From Frankia umida (GTDB taxonomy: Bacteria; Actinomycetota; Actinomycetes; Frankiales; Frankiaceae): DNA of 64,000 bases. Where the stretch lies: NCBI RefSeq assembly GCF_023242945.1, contig NZ_JALKFT010000009.1, positions 150,763 to 214,762 on the forward strand, in the 5' to 3' direction. A model generated the notes under the pieces. It was not told the DNA's origin. It did not search any database and saw only the letters and a list, made by a program, of their open reading frames with translations. The position numbers were made by a program, and so were the translations under genes. This document shows, piece after piece, positions 24,762-35,175 of the stretch. Each line of letters begins with the position of its first letter. The stretch's first letter is position 1.

Positions 24762-25559
24762 GTGACTGTTCGAAATGATCTGGCGACTCGCTTTCGGGAG
24801 CCGCACCCGCACCCGTCCGGAGCCCGGCCCCCGACGCTGCCGGCGAATCTGATCCCCAAGCACGTGGGCATCGTGATGGACGGCAACGGCCGATGGGCGA
24901 AGGTGCGCGGGCTCGCCCGGACCAAGGGCCACGAGGCCGGCGAGGACGCGCTGTTCGACTGCGTCGAGGGCGCGATCGAACTCGGTGTCCGCTGGTTGTC
25001 GGTGTACGCGTTCTCGACGGAGAACTGGAAGCGCTCCCCGGAGGAGGTCGCCTTCCTGATGCGTTTCACCGACCGCGTGTTCGGCCGCCGCATCGACGAC
25101 ATGGACGCCCTCGGCGTTCGGGTCCGCTGGGCGGGACGGCGACCGCGGCTGTGGGGCAACGTGATTCGCCGCCTGGAGGCGTCCGAGGAACTCACCCGGG
25201 ACAACGACCGGCTCACCCTGGTGATGTGCGTCAACTACGGCGGTCGTGCGGAGATCGCCGACGCGGCCGCCGCGATCGCCCGGGACGTCCGGGAGGGCCG
25301 GCTGCGCCCGGACCGGATCGACGAGGCCACGGTTGGCCGCTACCTGGACGAGCCCGACATGCCCGATCTGGACCTGGTCATCCGCACCTCCGGGGAGAAG
25401 CGTCTGAGCAACTTCCTGCTCTGGCAGGCCGCCTACGCCGAGCTCTCCTTCGTCGACACCCTGTGGCCCGATTTCGACCGTCGCCACCTGTGGTCCGCCT
25501 GCGAGGAGTTCGCCCGCCGGGACCGTCGCTACGGCGGTACCGTCGCCCATCGTGCCTGA
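24762..25559 (+). CDS. uppS: Isoprenyl transferase (polyprenyl diphosphate synthase, UppS-like)
   Basis: Cis-prenyltransferase that makes the polyprenyl diphosphate carrier used for cell-wall and surface polysaccharide assembly. Signature blocks are VGIVMDGNGRWAKVRGL (catalytic Asp in MDGNGRWA), SVYAFSTENWKRSPEE and DLVIRTSGEKRLSNFLLWQAAYAEL. The 265-aa length is normal. GTG 24762 has GGGAGG 6 nt upstream. Its 3' end overlaps the next gene by 8 nt. It would supply carrier lipid to the polysaccharide locus later in the window, as well as to peptidoglycan. Confidence 0.95.
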   Translation: MTVRNDLATRFREPHPHPSGARPPTLPANLIPKHVGIVMDGNGRWAKVRGLARTKGHEAGEDALFDCVEGAIELGVRWLSVYAFSTENWKRSPEEVAFLMRFTDRVFGRRIDDMDALGVRVRWAGRRPRLWGNVIRRLEASEELTRDNDRLTLVMCVNYGGRAEIADAAAAIARDVREGRLRPDRIDEATVGRYLDEPDMPDLDLVIRTSGEKRLSNFLLWQAAYAELSFVDTLWPDFDRRHLWSACEEFARRDRRYGGTVAHRA

Positions 25560-26082
25560 CCCCGCGCCTCCGGTGCTCGCGCAGATCGCCTTCCAGCTCC
25601 CCGCCGCCCCCGACCCGACGCTGGACGGGCCCGGATTGGGCGGGTCCGGGTCGGACGGGCCCGGGCTGGCCGAGTCGGTGCCGGATGTCGCGGGGGCTGG
25701 ATTCGCCGTCTCGGCACGCGCGGCACTGGCAGCGCTGGCGCGGTGCGCCGGGTTTCGTAGCGGACGACTGGCCCGCGCCCTGGACGCACCCGGGACCTGG
25801 CTGCTCACCACCGAATGGGACGGCCCCGGCGCCTGGCGGAGGGCGCTGTCCTCGTTCGACGTGCGGTGCACGCTGACGCCCCTGCTCGTCCATGCCGTGG
25901 ACGCCCCGGGCTCCTTCGAGGTGCTCGCCGAGGTCACGGTGCTCGCCGAGGTCACGGTGCCCGCCGAGGTCACGGTGCCCGGGGCGGCCGGACTCGAGCC
26001 GGGAAGGTCGTCGCGGGTCTACCGCTCCGACCGGGCCGCCGATGCCGACGTCGCGGCGCCCGGGCTCGGCCTCGACCGGTAG
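25552..26082 (+). CDS. Antibiotic-biosynthesis-monooxygenase-like (ABM) small protein
   Basis: A 176-aa protein whose middle part resembles the ferredoxin-like ABM fold: LAALARCAGFRSGRLARALDAPGTWLLTTEWDGPGAWRRALSSFDVR, spanning about residues 60-105. Gene neighbourhood after uppS is typical for such proteins in actinobacteria. The N-terminal 50 residues are Gly/Pro/Asp-rich. Near residue 124 a six-residue unit (VLAEVT/VPAEVT) is repeated three times. GTG 25552 overlaps uppS by 8 nt. Enzymatic activity is uncertain; many ABM-fold proteins are haem-degrading, monooxygenase or of unknown role. Confidence 0.6.
   Translation: MPDPAPPVLAQIAFQLPAAPDPTLDGPGLGGSGSDGPGLAESVPDVAGAGFAVSARAALAALARCAGFRSGRLARALDAPGTWLLTTEWDGPGAWRRALSSFDVRCTLTPLLVHAVDAPGSFEVLAEVTVLAEVTVPAEVTVPGAAGLEPGRSSRVYRSDRAADADVAAPGLGLDR
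25921..25974 (+). repeat. 18-bp tandem repeat x3 in the ABM-like gene
   Basis: GTGCTCGCCGAGGTCACG three times in a row (third copy with one change), in frame, encoding VLAEVT units. Confidence 0.95.
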
Positions 26083-26149
26083 GCCTGGGCGGTCCTTCCT
26101 GGATCAGGGGGCCGGGGCGGCCAGAACCGCGATGTGGTCGCTGGGCACG

Positions 26150-26171
26150 GTGAGGACAGGAGAGTCCTCAC
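26150..26171. terminator. Hairpin between the ABM-like gene and glyQS
   Basis: Perfect 8-bp stem GTGAGGAC / GTCCTCAC with a 6-base loop, 68 bp after the ABM-like stop and about 130 bp before glyQS. No U-tract follows. It could end the uppS transcript or form part of the glyQS leader; no T-box features were seen. Confidence 0.45.
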
Positions 26172-26303
26172 GGCGTCGAAGTGTCGGTGCCGACCGGTAG
26201 CCTCAAGGCGATCGTGCACGGTCGGCACGCGCGGAGGGTCGCGCGGGGGTGAGGCCGTGCGCGCGTGGTGACCGTGCAGAGCCGAGGAGCCGAGGCCAGA
26301 CCG

Positions 26304-29315
<3,012 letters not shown>

Positions 29316-29344
29316 CCCAGCCCGAACGGACCGGTCCGTTGCGC

Positions 29345-29376
29345 CCGTCAACTGGCCCCTTCCGGCCAGTTGACGG
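29345..29376. terminator. Hairpin after glyQS
   Basis: Perfect 13-bp stem (arms 29345-29357 and 29364-29376, loop of six bases) beginning 30 bp after the glyQS stop. There is a short T-run about 20 bp further on, not directly adjacent. Placement supports a terminator. Confidence 0.75.
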
Positions 29377-29452
29377 CTGATGTGGCCGGTTTTGACGGGT
29401 TGCTGTGGGCGGGGCCGTCTGGGCGGGGACGGGAGGGGCTAACGTCCTGCGA

Positions 29453-30157
29453 GTGGGTCTGTCCGTTCCTGGCCGAGTCGTCCGACCATTTCGAGCTTTT
29501 CGTCCGTTCAGCGCGGACTGGTATCGCGTCCGCTGGTGGCGGTGGGCGATCCGGGTCGCGGCGACGCTGACCGTCGGGTCGGTCGTGCTGGCGGCGGTGA
29601 CGGTCGTCCAGGTGTGGTGGGTCGGGCGGGAGGATCACCATCCCCGCTCGGACGCGCTGGTCGTGCTGGGGGCGTCCCAGTACGACGGACGTCCCTCCGC
29701 GGTGTTCGCCGCTCGCCTCGACCACGCCGCGGTGCTCTTTCGCGCCGGCGTCGCACCAGTGGTGATCACGATCGGTGGCAAGCAACCGGGCGACCGGTAC
29801 ACCGAGGCCGAGGCCGGCGCCGCGTATCTGCGTCGCCACGGCGTCCCGGCCGAAAAGGTGATCGTGATTCCCGAGGGATCGGACACACTCGGGTCACTGA
29901 CGGCGGTCGCCGGTGTCATGAACGCCCGGCACCTGCGCTCCACGGTCATCGTCACCGATCCATGGCACAGCCTGCGTTCCCGCACGATGGCCCGCGATCT
30001 GGGCCTGGCCGCGCAGACCTCGCCGGTCACCAGCGGGCCGTCCGTTCATGGAATCGACACCAGGTTCCACTACATCGTGCGCGAGGGAATTGGTTACCGT
30101 TGGTACCAGCTGTTCCACCGCGCCTCGCCGCCGGAGGCCACGTCCAGCGCGGTGTGA
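29453..30157 (+). CDS. YdcF/SanA-like (DUF218) membrane-anchored protein
   Basis: A 234-aa protein with one N-terminal transmembrane helix (about residues 22-45) and a DUF218/YdcF domain on the outer side. Domain blocks are DALVVLGASQYDGRPSAVFAARLDHAAVLFRAG, ITIGGKQPGDRYTEAEAGAAYL, EGSDTLGSL and IVTDPWHSLRSR, which is the family pattern. Such proteins are linked to envelope integrity and vancomycin sensitivity (SanA), but the reaction is not known. GTG 29453 is chosen because the N-terminal basic/hydrophobic region follows sensibly and GGGAGGGG lies about 14 nt upstream. Confidence 0.82.
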   Translation: MGLSVPGRVVRPFRAFRPFSADWYRVRWWRWAIRVAATLTVGSVVLAAVTVVQVWWVGREDHHPRSDALVVLGASQYDGRPSAVFAARLDHAAVLFRAGVAPVVITIGGKQPGDRYTEAEAGAAYLRRHGVPAEKVIVIPEGSDTLGSLTAVAGVMNARHLRSTVIVTDPWHSLRSRTMARDLGLAAQTSPVTSGPSVHGIDTRFHYIVREGIGYRWYQLFHRASPPEATSSAV

Positions 30158-30406
30158 CCGGGCATCCGGGGCAGCTCGCGGTTGCGGAGCCCTCCGAGGT
30201 GGGGCTGCGGTTGGCGCTGACCGTTCGTCGATGTGACCTACCAGCGGCTCGTGCGGCCCCCTTCGGTGGTCAGCCGCGCTGGTACGGTTCGGATCGCCGG
30301 GCGGAAGGGTAGTGCGACGAACAGTAGTGGCGCAAGGCAGCAATGCGGGCCACGCGGCGTGTGACACCTGACGATCACCGTAGAGGATCACAATAAGGAG
30401 ACTGGT
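30158..30406. other. tkt upstream region
   Basis: A 249-bp gap before tkt with no coding pattern. The only clear element is AAGGAG 8 nt before the GTG start of tkt. The promoter must be here, but no convincing -35/-10 pair or riboswitch was seen. Confidence 0.5.
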
Positions 30407-32281
30407 GTGGCAACTCCCGTAACCGAGGGCGCGGTCGGTACGGCCGATCTGAAGACGGTCCGGGAACTCGCACAGCAGCTGCGGGTCGACTCGGTGCGCT
30501 CGAGCACCTCCGCCGGCTCCGGGCACCCCACCTCGTCGATGTCCGCGGCGGACGTGCTGGCCGTGCTGGTCGCCCGGCATCTGCGTTACGACTGGGACAA
30601 CCCCGAGGATCCGGCCAACGACCACCTCATCTTCTCGAAGGGGCACGCGTCCCCGCTGCTCTACTCGGTCTACAAGGCCGTCGGCGTGGTCACCGACCAT
30701 GAGCTGATGAACGGCTACCGCCGCTTCGGCGAGCGGTTGCAGGGCCACCCCACCCCGATCCTGCCCTGGGTCGACGTGGCCACGGGCTCGCTGGGCCAGG
30801 GCCTGCCCGACGCGGTCGGTGTCGCGATCGCCGGCAAGTACCTCGACAAGTCCCCCTACCGGGTCTGGGTGCTCTGTGGCGACAGCGAGATGGCCGAGGG
30901 GTCGATCTGGGAGGCGCTGGACAAGGCCGCCTACTACCAGCTGACGAACCTCGTCGCGATCGTGGACGTCAACCGGCTCGGCCAGCGCGGCCCGACCGAG
31001 ATCGGCTGGGACCTCGACCGTTACGCCAAGCGGGTGGAGGCGTTCGGCGCCCGCGCCGTCGTCATCGACGGGCACGACATCGACGCGATCGACGCGGCCC
31101 TCGCCGACGCCGAGGACGCGAGCCGCCCGACGGTCATCCTCGCCCGCACCCGCAAGGGCGAGGGGTTCTCCGAGATCGCCGACAAGGAGAACTGGCACGG
31201 CAAGCCACTGCCAGCGGACATGGCGGCCCGCGCGATCGTCGAGCTCGGCGGAGAGCGTGACCTGCGGGTGCGCGGCCCGGTTCCGGGACCGGAGCTGCCC
31301 CGGCCGGTCCCCGTCCAGCGCCCCAGGATCACCCTGCCGACCTTCGAGCTCGGCACCAAGGTCGCCAGCCGCAAGGCCTACGGCCAGGCGCTGGCCGCCA
31401 TCGGTGCGCGCACCGACGTGGTCGCGCTGGACGCCGAGGTCAGCAACTCCACCCACGCCGAGGACTTCGGCAAGGTCCACCCCGAGCGTTTCTTCGAGAT
31501 GTTCATCGCCGAGCAGCAGCTCGTGGCGACAGCGGTGGGCCTGTCGGTGCGCGGGTACGTGGCGTTCGCGTCGACGTTCGCGGCCTTCTTCTCCCGCGCC
31601 TACGACTTCATCCGGATGGCGGCGATCTCCCAGGTCGACATCCGACTGGCCGGTAGCCACGCGGGCGTCGAGATCGGCGCGGACGGTCCGTCCCAGATGG
31701 CGCTGGAGGACCTGGCGATGCTGCGGGCCGTGCACGGCTCGACGGTGCTCTACCCCAGCGACGCCACGTCCACCGCGAAGCTGGTCGAGGTGATGGCCGA
31801 TCTGTCCGGCATCAGCTACCTGCGTACGACCCGTGGGGCCTACCCCGTGCTCTACGGCCCGGACGAGCCGTTCGCGCCCGGTGGCTCGAAGGTGCTACGT
31901 CGTACGGATGCCGACACCGTTACACTCATCGGTGCCGGTGTGACCCTGCACGAATCGCTCGCGGCCGCCGACACACTGGCCGCCGAGGGTGTCAGCGCCC
32001 GGGTGATCGACCTCTACTCGGTCAAGCCGATCGATGCCGCCACGGTGCTCGAGGCGGCGCGGGCCACCGGTGGGCGCATCGTGATCACCGAGGACCACTA
32101 CCCCGAGGGTGGTCTGGCGAGCGCGGTGCTCGCGGCGTTGGACGACAGCGGCCTCCCGCTGTCGGTGCGCCACCTCGCGGTGCGGTCGCTGCCCGGCTCG
32201 GGCACGCCTGTCGAACTGTTGGACGCCGCCGGCATCTCGGCGCCGCACATCGTCGACGCGGCGCGCGACCTGCTGCGCTGA
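30407..32281 (+). CDS. tkt: Transketolase, short (animal-like) form
   Basis: Thiamine-diphosphate enzyme of the pentose phosphate pathway moving two-carbon units between sugar phosphates. TPP/Mg site GDSEMAEGSIWEAL…VDVN, substrate/cofactor histidines in SGHPTSSMS and KGHASP, HGKPLP, and catalytic Glu in IAEQQLVATAVGLSVRG are present, with the C-terminal domain after LRTTRGAYPV. The 624-aa length and sequence style are those of the shorter animal/archaeal-like type rather than the 660-700-aa bacterial type. GTG start with AAGGAG. It stands alone, not with tal-zwf, and ends at a strong bidirectional hairpin, so it may be a second transketolase in this genome. Confidence 0.9.
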   Translation: MATPVTEGAVGTADLKTVRELAQQLRVDSVRSSTSAGSGHPTSSMSAADVLAVLVARHLRYDWDNPEDPANDHLIFSKGHASPLLYSVYKAVGVVTDHELMNGYRRFGERLQGHPTPILPWVDVATGSLGQGLPDAVGVAIAGKYLDKSPYRVWVLCGDSEMAEGSIWEALDKAAYYQLTNLVAIVDVNRLGQRGPTEIGWDLDRYAKRVEAFGARAVVIDGHDIDAIDAALADAEDASRPTVILARTRKGEGFSEIADKENWHGKPLPADMAARAIVELGGERDLRVRGPVPGPELPRPVPVQRPRITLPTFELGTKVASRKAYGQALAAIGARTDVVALDAEVSNSTHAEDFGKVHPERFFEMFIAEQQLVATAVGLSVRGYVAFASTFAAFFSRAYDFIRMAAISQVDIRLAGSHAGVEIGADGPSQMALEDLAMLRAVHGSTVLYPSDATSTAKLVEVMADLSGISYLRTTRGAYPVLYGPDEPFAPGGSKVLRRTDADTVTLIGAGVTLHESLAAADTLAAEGVSARVIDLYSVKPIDAATVLEAARATGGRIVITEDHYPEGGLASAVLAALDDSGLPLSVRHLAVRSLPGSGTPVELLDAAGISAPHIVDAARDLLR

Positions 32282-32355
32282 GCCCGCGGGGCTGAGCGGC
32301 GGCCGCCGCCGAACGAGGCGGCCGTCCGCCGAGCGGTGACGGAACCGGAACGAAA

Positions 32356-32391
32356 AACGGGGCCGGGGGGATCGATCCCCCCGGCCCCGTT
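32356..32391. terminator. Bidirectional terminator between tkt and the PH-domain gene
   Basis: Perfect 15-bp stem (32356-32370 with 32377-32391) and a 6-base palindromic loop. On the minus strand it is followed by five T residues, an ideal intrinsic terminator for the leftward gene; for tkt the downstream bases are T-rich but mixed. Confidence 0.9.
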
Positions 32392-32466
32392 CGTTCTGCG
32401 GATGTGCTGCCACCGTCCGGCATGATCGCCGGCCCAGTCGCGGCCGCCGGCCCGCCTGCCGACGGC

Positions 32467-33006
32467 TCAGTCGTCGCCCGCGGGAGATGGCGCCCCACCG
32501 AAGGTCATGTCGACCAGCGTGAGGTAGAGCCGGTCCGGGCGCGGCAGGAACTTGATGTTCGACAGCGCCTGGTCCTGCCCGGCGGACTCAACCACGAACT
32601 CGCCGTAGCCGAGCAGCCGCCCCATGGGGTCGCGGTTGTAGGTCAGGTCCGTGATCTTGGACAGTGGCATCGTCTGGACTTTGCGGAAGAAGATCCCGGA
32701 CACCTTGAGCAGGCGCTTGTCCGTGATCATCAGGTGGTCGAACTGCCAGTCCGCGAGCTTCCAGAGCATGCGCAGGATCATGAAGAGCGCGAAGTACCAC
32801 AGCAGGATGGTGATGAAGCCCGCGTCGACGTCCTGCGCGGCGAACAGGACGTTCGCCACCAGAGCGAGCAGCACCGACCCCGCCGTCTGCAGGAAGACGG
32901 GGAGCAGGATCGCCCAGTGCTGGCGGACCATCATGACCAGGCGCTCCTGTGAGGCCAGGTACTTCGTGTCGCGCTGAGCCGGATCTGGCAGTTGGAGTCT
33001 CACCAC
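32467..33006 (-). CDS. Bacterial PH-domain membrane protein
   Basis: A 179-aa protein with two adjacent transmembrane helices (about residues 33-75: HWAILLPVFLQTAGSVLLALVA and a second from FITILLWYFALFMILRML) followed by a bacterial PH-like domain (FDHLMITDKRLLKVSGIFFRKVQTMPLSKITDLTYNR, GYGEFVVESAG). This is the common actinobacterial YdbS/bPH2-like layout; function is unknown, possibly a stress or scaffold role. GTG 33006 (VVRLQLPDP) is chosen, with the in-frame start at 33054 as alternative. It shares the strong terminator with tkt. Confidence 0.75.
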   Translation of the reverse strand: MVRLQLPDPAQRDTKYLASQERLVMMVRQHWAILLPVFLQTAGSVLLALVANVLFAAQDVDAGFITILLWYFALFMILRMLWKLADWQFDHLMITDKRLLKVSGIFFRKVQTMPLSKITDLTYNRDPMGRLLGYGEFVVESAGQDQALSNIKFLPRPDRLYLTLVDMTFGGAPSPAGDD

Positions 33007-33130
33007 GATCTCAGTGTCCCAGAGATCGTGGCTTGCTGGGCACCGATCCCACACCGAGACGCCGCGGCAGGCGTGAACTGCCTCGCGGTCCGGTCGGGGA
33101 CCCCCGGTACGGCCGGGGGAGCCGCCGGGG

Positions 33131-33286
33131 TCACAGCGCGGTGTCGCTCACGAACTCGGAGACCCCGCTGGCCCATGACTGCAGCCATCCGAACACGCGG
33201 TCGATGATACTTGCGGCACTGTTCGGTGCAGTCACCACGAAGAAGATGAGGAATGCGATCGCGGCGTACTTGACGAGTTTGTCCAC
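33131..33286 (-). CDS. 51-aa single-pass membrane protein
   Basis: GTG at 33286 with GGAGG 6 nt upstream opens a 51-residue frame, VDKLVKYAAIAFLIFFVV…, with one transmembrane helix and an amphipathic C-terminal half. The strong ribosome site and helix suggest a real small membrane protein next to dgt. A longer frame from 33325 is less likely because the extra residues are polar and lie before the ribosome site. Confidence 0.65.
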   Translation of the reverse strand: MDKLVKYAAIAFLIFFVVTAPNSAASIIDRVFGWLQSWASGVSEFVSDTAL

Positions 33287-33315
33287 GGCGGGCCTCCGGG
33301 CCGATTTGGTGAGGG

Positions 33316-34644
33316 GTGCGCACAAAGTATCGTCGCAGCGATCCGTCGGAGTCCGCAGATCGGCCCGATACCCTCAGGATCGTGGTCGCAGAGTGGTATG
33401 GCTGGTTGGATACAGTCCGTCGGGTCGCGGAGCGCCCGAAGGCTACACCGCAGCCGCGTAGTCCCTTCGCCCGGGATCGTGCCCGGGTGCTCCACTCGAG
33501 CGCATTGCGCCGTCTGGCAGGGAAAACGCAGGTCGTGGGGCCGCTCGACGACGACTTCCCGCGGACCAGGCTGACCCACTCGCTGGAGACGGCCCAGGTC
33601 GGTCGGGAGCTCGCCGAGCAGCTCGGCGCGGACCCCGATCTCGTCGACACCGCCTGCCTGGCGCATGACCTGGGCCATCCCCCATTCGGGCATAATGGCG
33701 AGCTGGCGCTGGACATCGCGGCCGCGTCGTGTGGTGGCTTCGAGGGCAACGCGCAGAGCCTGCGCGAGCTGACGAGACTGGAAACCAAGATCGTCGACGA
33801 GGGCGGCCGCAGCGCCGGTCTCAATCTCACCCGGGCGAGCCTGGACGCGGCGACGAAGTACCCGTGGGTACGCGGCGCGGGGCCGGACCCGCGGACGCCG
33901 AAGTACGGTGCCTACTCCGACGACCTGGCGGTCCTGGACTGGCTTCGCGAGGGTGCGCCACCGGCCCGGCGCTGTGTCGAAGCACAGATCATGAACTGGG
34001 CCGACGATGTCGCCTACTCGGTGCACGACCTCGAGGACGGCGTCGTCGCCGGTCACATCGAGCTGGCCGCCCTGGATGATCCCGGCCATCGCGGGGAACT
34101 CGCCGCCGCGACCGCACAGCGTTTCCCGGAGGCCTCGGCGGCGGCCGTCGCGGTGGCCCTGGACACCCTGCGGGCGCAGCCGTGGTGGCCGCGCTCGGAG
34201 ATCACCTCGACCCGCGGTCAGGCGGCGCTGCGGGCGATGACGAGCGAGCTCATCGGCCGGTTCTCCGGCGCGGCGGTGCGTGCGACCCGGGCGCGCCAGC
34301 CCGAGGGGCCCCTGACGCGGCACCGGGCGGATCTGGTCGTGGACGAGGCGACGATCGCCGAGTGCGCCGCGCTCAAGGGCGTCACCGCCTGGTACGTGAT
34401 GGAGCGGCCCGGGGCGCGGGCCCGCCAGGCACGTCAGCGTGAACTGGTCGGCGAACTCGTCGACCTGCTGCACGCGGGCGCGCCCCGCACGCTTGACCCG
34501 GCGCTGCGGCCGGCCTTCGAGGACGCGGCGGACGACGCCGCCCGCCTACGCGTGATCATCGACCAGGTGGCGCGGCTGACCGACGCGAGCGCGGTGCGGC
34601 GCCACGCGGCGCTGCGTGGTCGACCCGAACGCCGCGGCCTGTGA
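33316..34644 (+). CDS. dgt: Deoxyguanosinetriphosphate triphosphohydrolase-like protein
   Basis: HD-domain enzyme releasing triphosphate from dNTPs, thus adjusting nucleotide pools. Metal ligands are visible in TRLTHSLE and LAHDLGHPPFGHNGE, and N-terminal FARDRARVLHSSALRRLAGKTQV is the family block. The typical C-terminal region follows, to 442 aa. The start is not certain: GTG 33316 or GTG 33382 (VVAEWYGW), and neither has a strong ribosome site. The dgt-dnaG-sigma arrangement is conserved in actinobacteria. Confidence 0.93.
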   Translation: MRTKYRRSDPSESADRPDTLRIVVAEWYGWLDTVRRVAERPKATPQPRSPFARDRARVLHSSALRRLAGKTQVVGPLDDDFPRTRLTHSLETAQVGRELAEQLGADPDLVDTACLAHDLGHPPFGHNGELALDIAAASCGGFEGNAQSLRELTRLETKIVDEGGRSAGLNLTRASLDAATKYPWVRGAGPDPRTPKYGAYSDDLAVLDWLREGAPPARRCVEAQIMNWADDVAYSVHDLEDGVVAGHIELAALDDPGHRGELAAATAQRFPEASAAAVAVALDTLRAQPWWPRSEITSTRGQAALRAMTSELIGRFSGAAVRATRARQPEGPLTRHRADLVVDEATIAECAALKGVTAWYVMERPGARARQARQRELVGELVDLLHAGAPRTLDPALRPAFEDAADDAARLRVIIDQVARLTDASAVRRHAALRGRPERRGL

Positions 34645-35175
34645 AGGCGGGCCGGCCTGAGCGCGGAGTCCCCGTGATGCCGGGCGCGCTGTTCGCGCAA
34701 CGCTTAGTAGGCGTCGCGCGTCCTGTCAAGTATGGGTTGTGAGCCGCGTCCAGCTGGCGGCGGGTGGCCGGCGATGACCGCTTCGCGGTGGTTGGATGAA
34801 CGTTGTGCCCGACATGGCGAACAGGTGGGACCGGCGGGTCGCGGCCGCCGTACCCCGGGTGGGGGAGGTGCGTGCCCTCCCCGCACGGCGATCACCCGAT
34901 CCGGTCACGCAGGCCGCCCGGTTGACTGCGGTGCTGGTCGGGGACGTCATCCACAACATTCCCGTGGCATGATCGGTACTGTCGCGCCTACGACACGTAC
35001 CATCGCACCGGTAGGACCGATGTGTGGGGCGGCGCGCGATCGGTCGCCGTCCCCCGCCGGGGGCTCGCGATCCGTGTTCGGAAGATCGGTTCACTGGGTA
35101 CAACTGGGCACAGGTCTGGTGGGTGGTCTGCCCCGGGCGGGGTTCCCCGCCCGGCAGGGACGAGGGGAGGCGCGG
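34645..35175. other. Intergenic region between dgt and dnaG
   Basis: 531 bp with no convincing gene. Frames open on both strands give Pro/Arg/Gly-rich translations without gene-like codon use. No tRNA cloverleaf or riboswitch was recognised. It must contain the dnaG promoter; GAGGGGAGG immediately before 35176 is the dnaG ribosome site. Confidence 0.5.

Noticed and set aside
26083..26303. T-box riboswitch upstream of glyQS
   Set aside because: Only a simple 8-bp hairpin was found; no T-box consensus or specifier loop could be recognised.
34645..35175. tRNA or small RNA gene between dgt and dnaG
   Set aside because: No cloverleaf, no TTCGA-type T-loop and no terminator hairpin were found.
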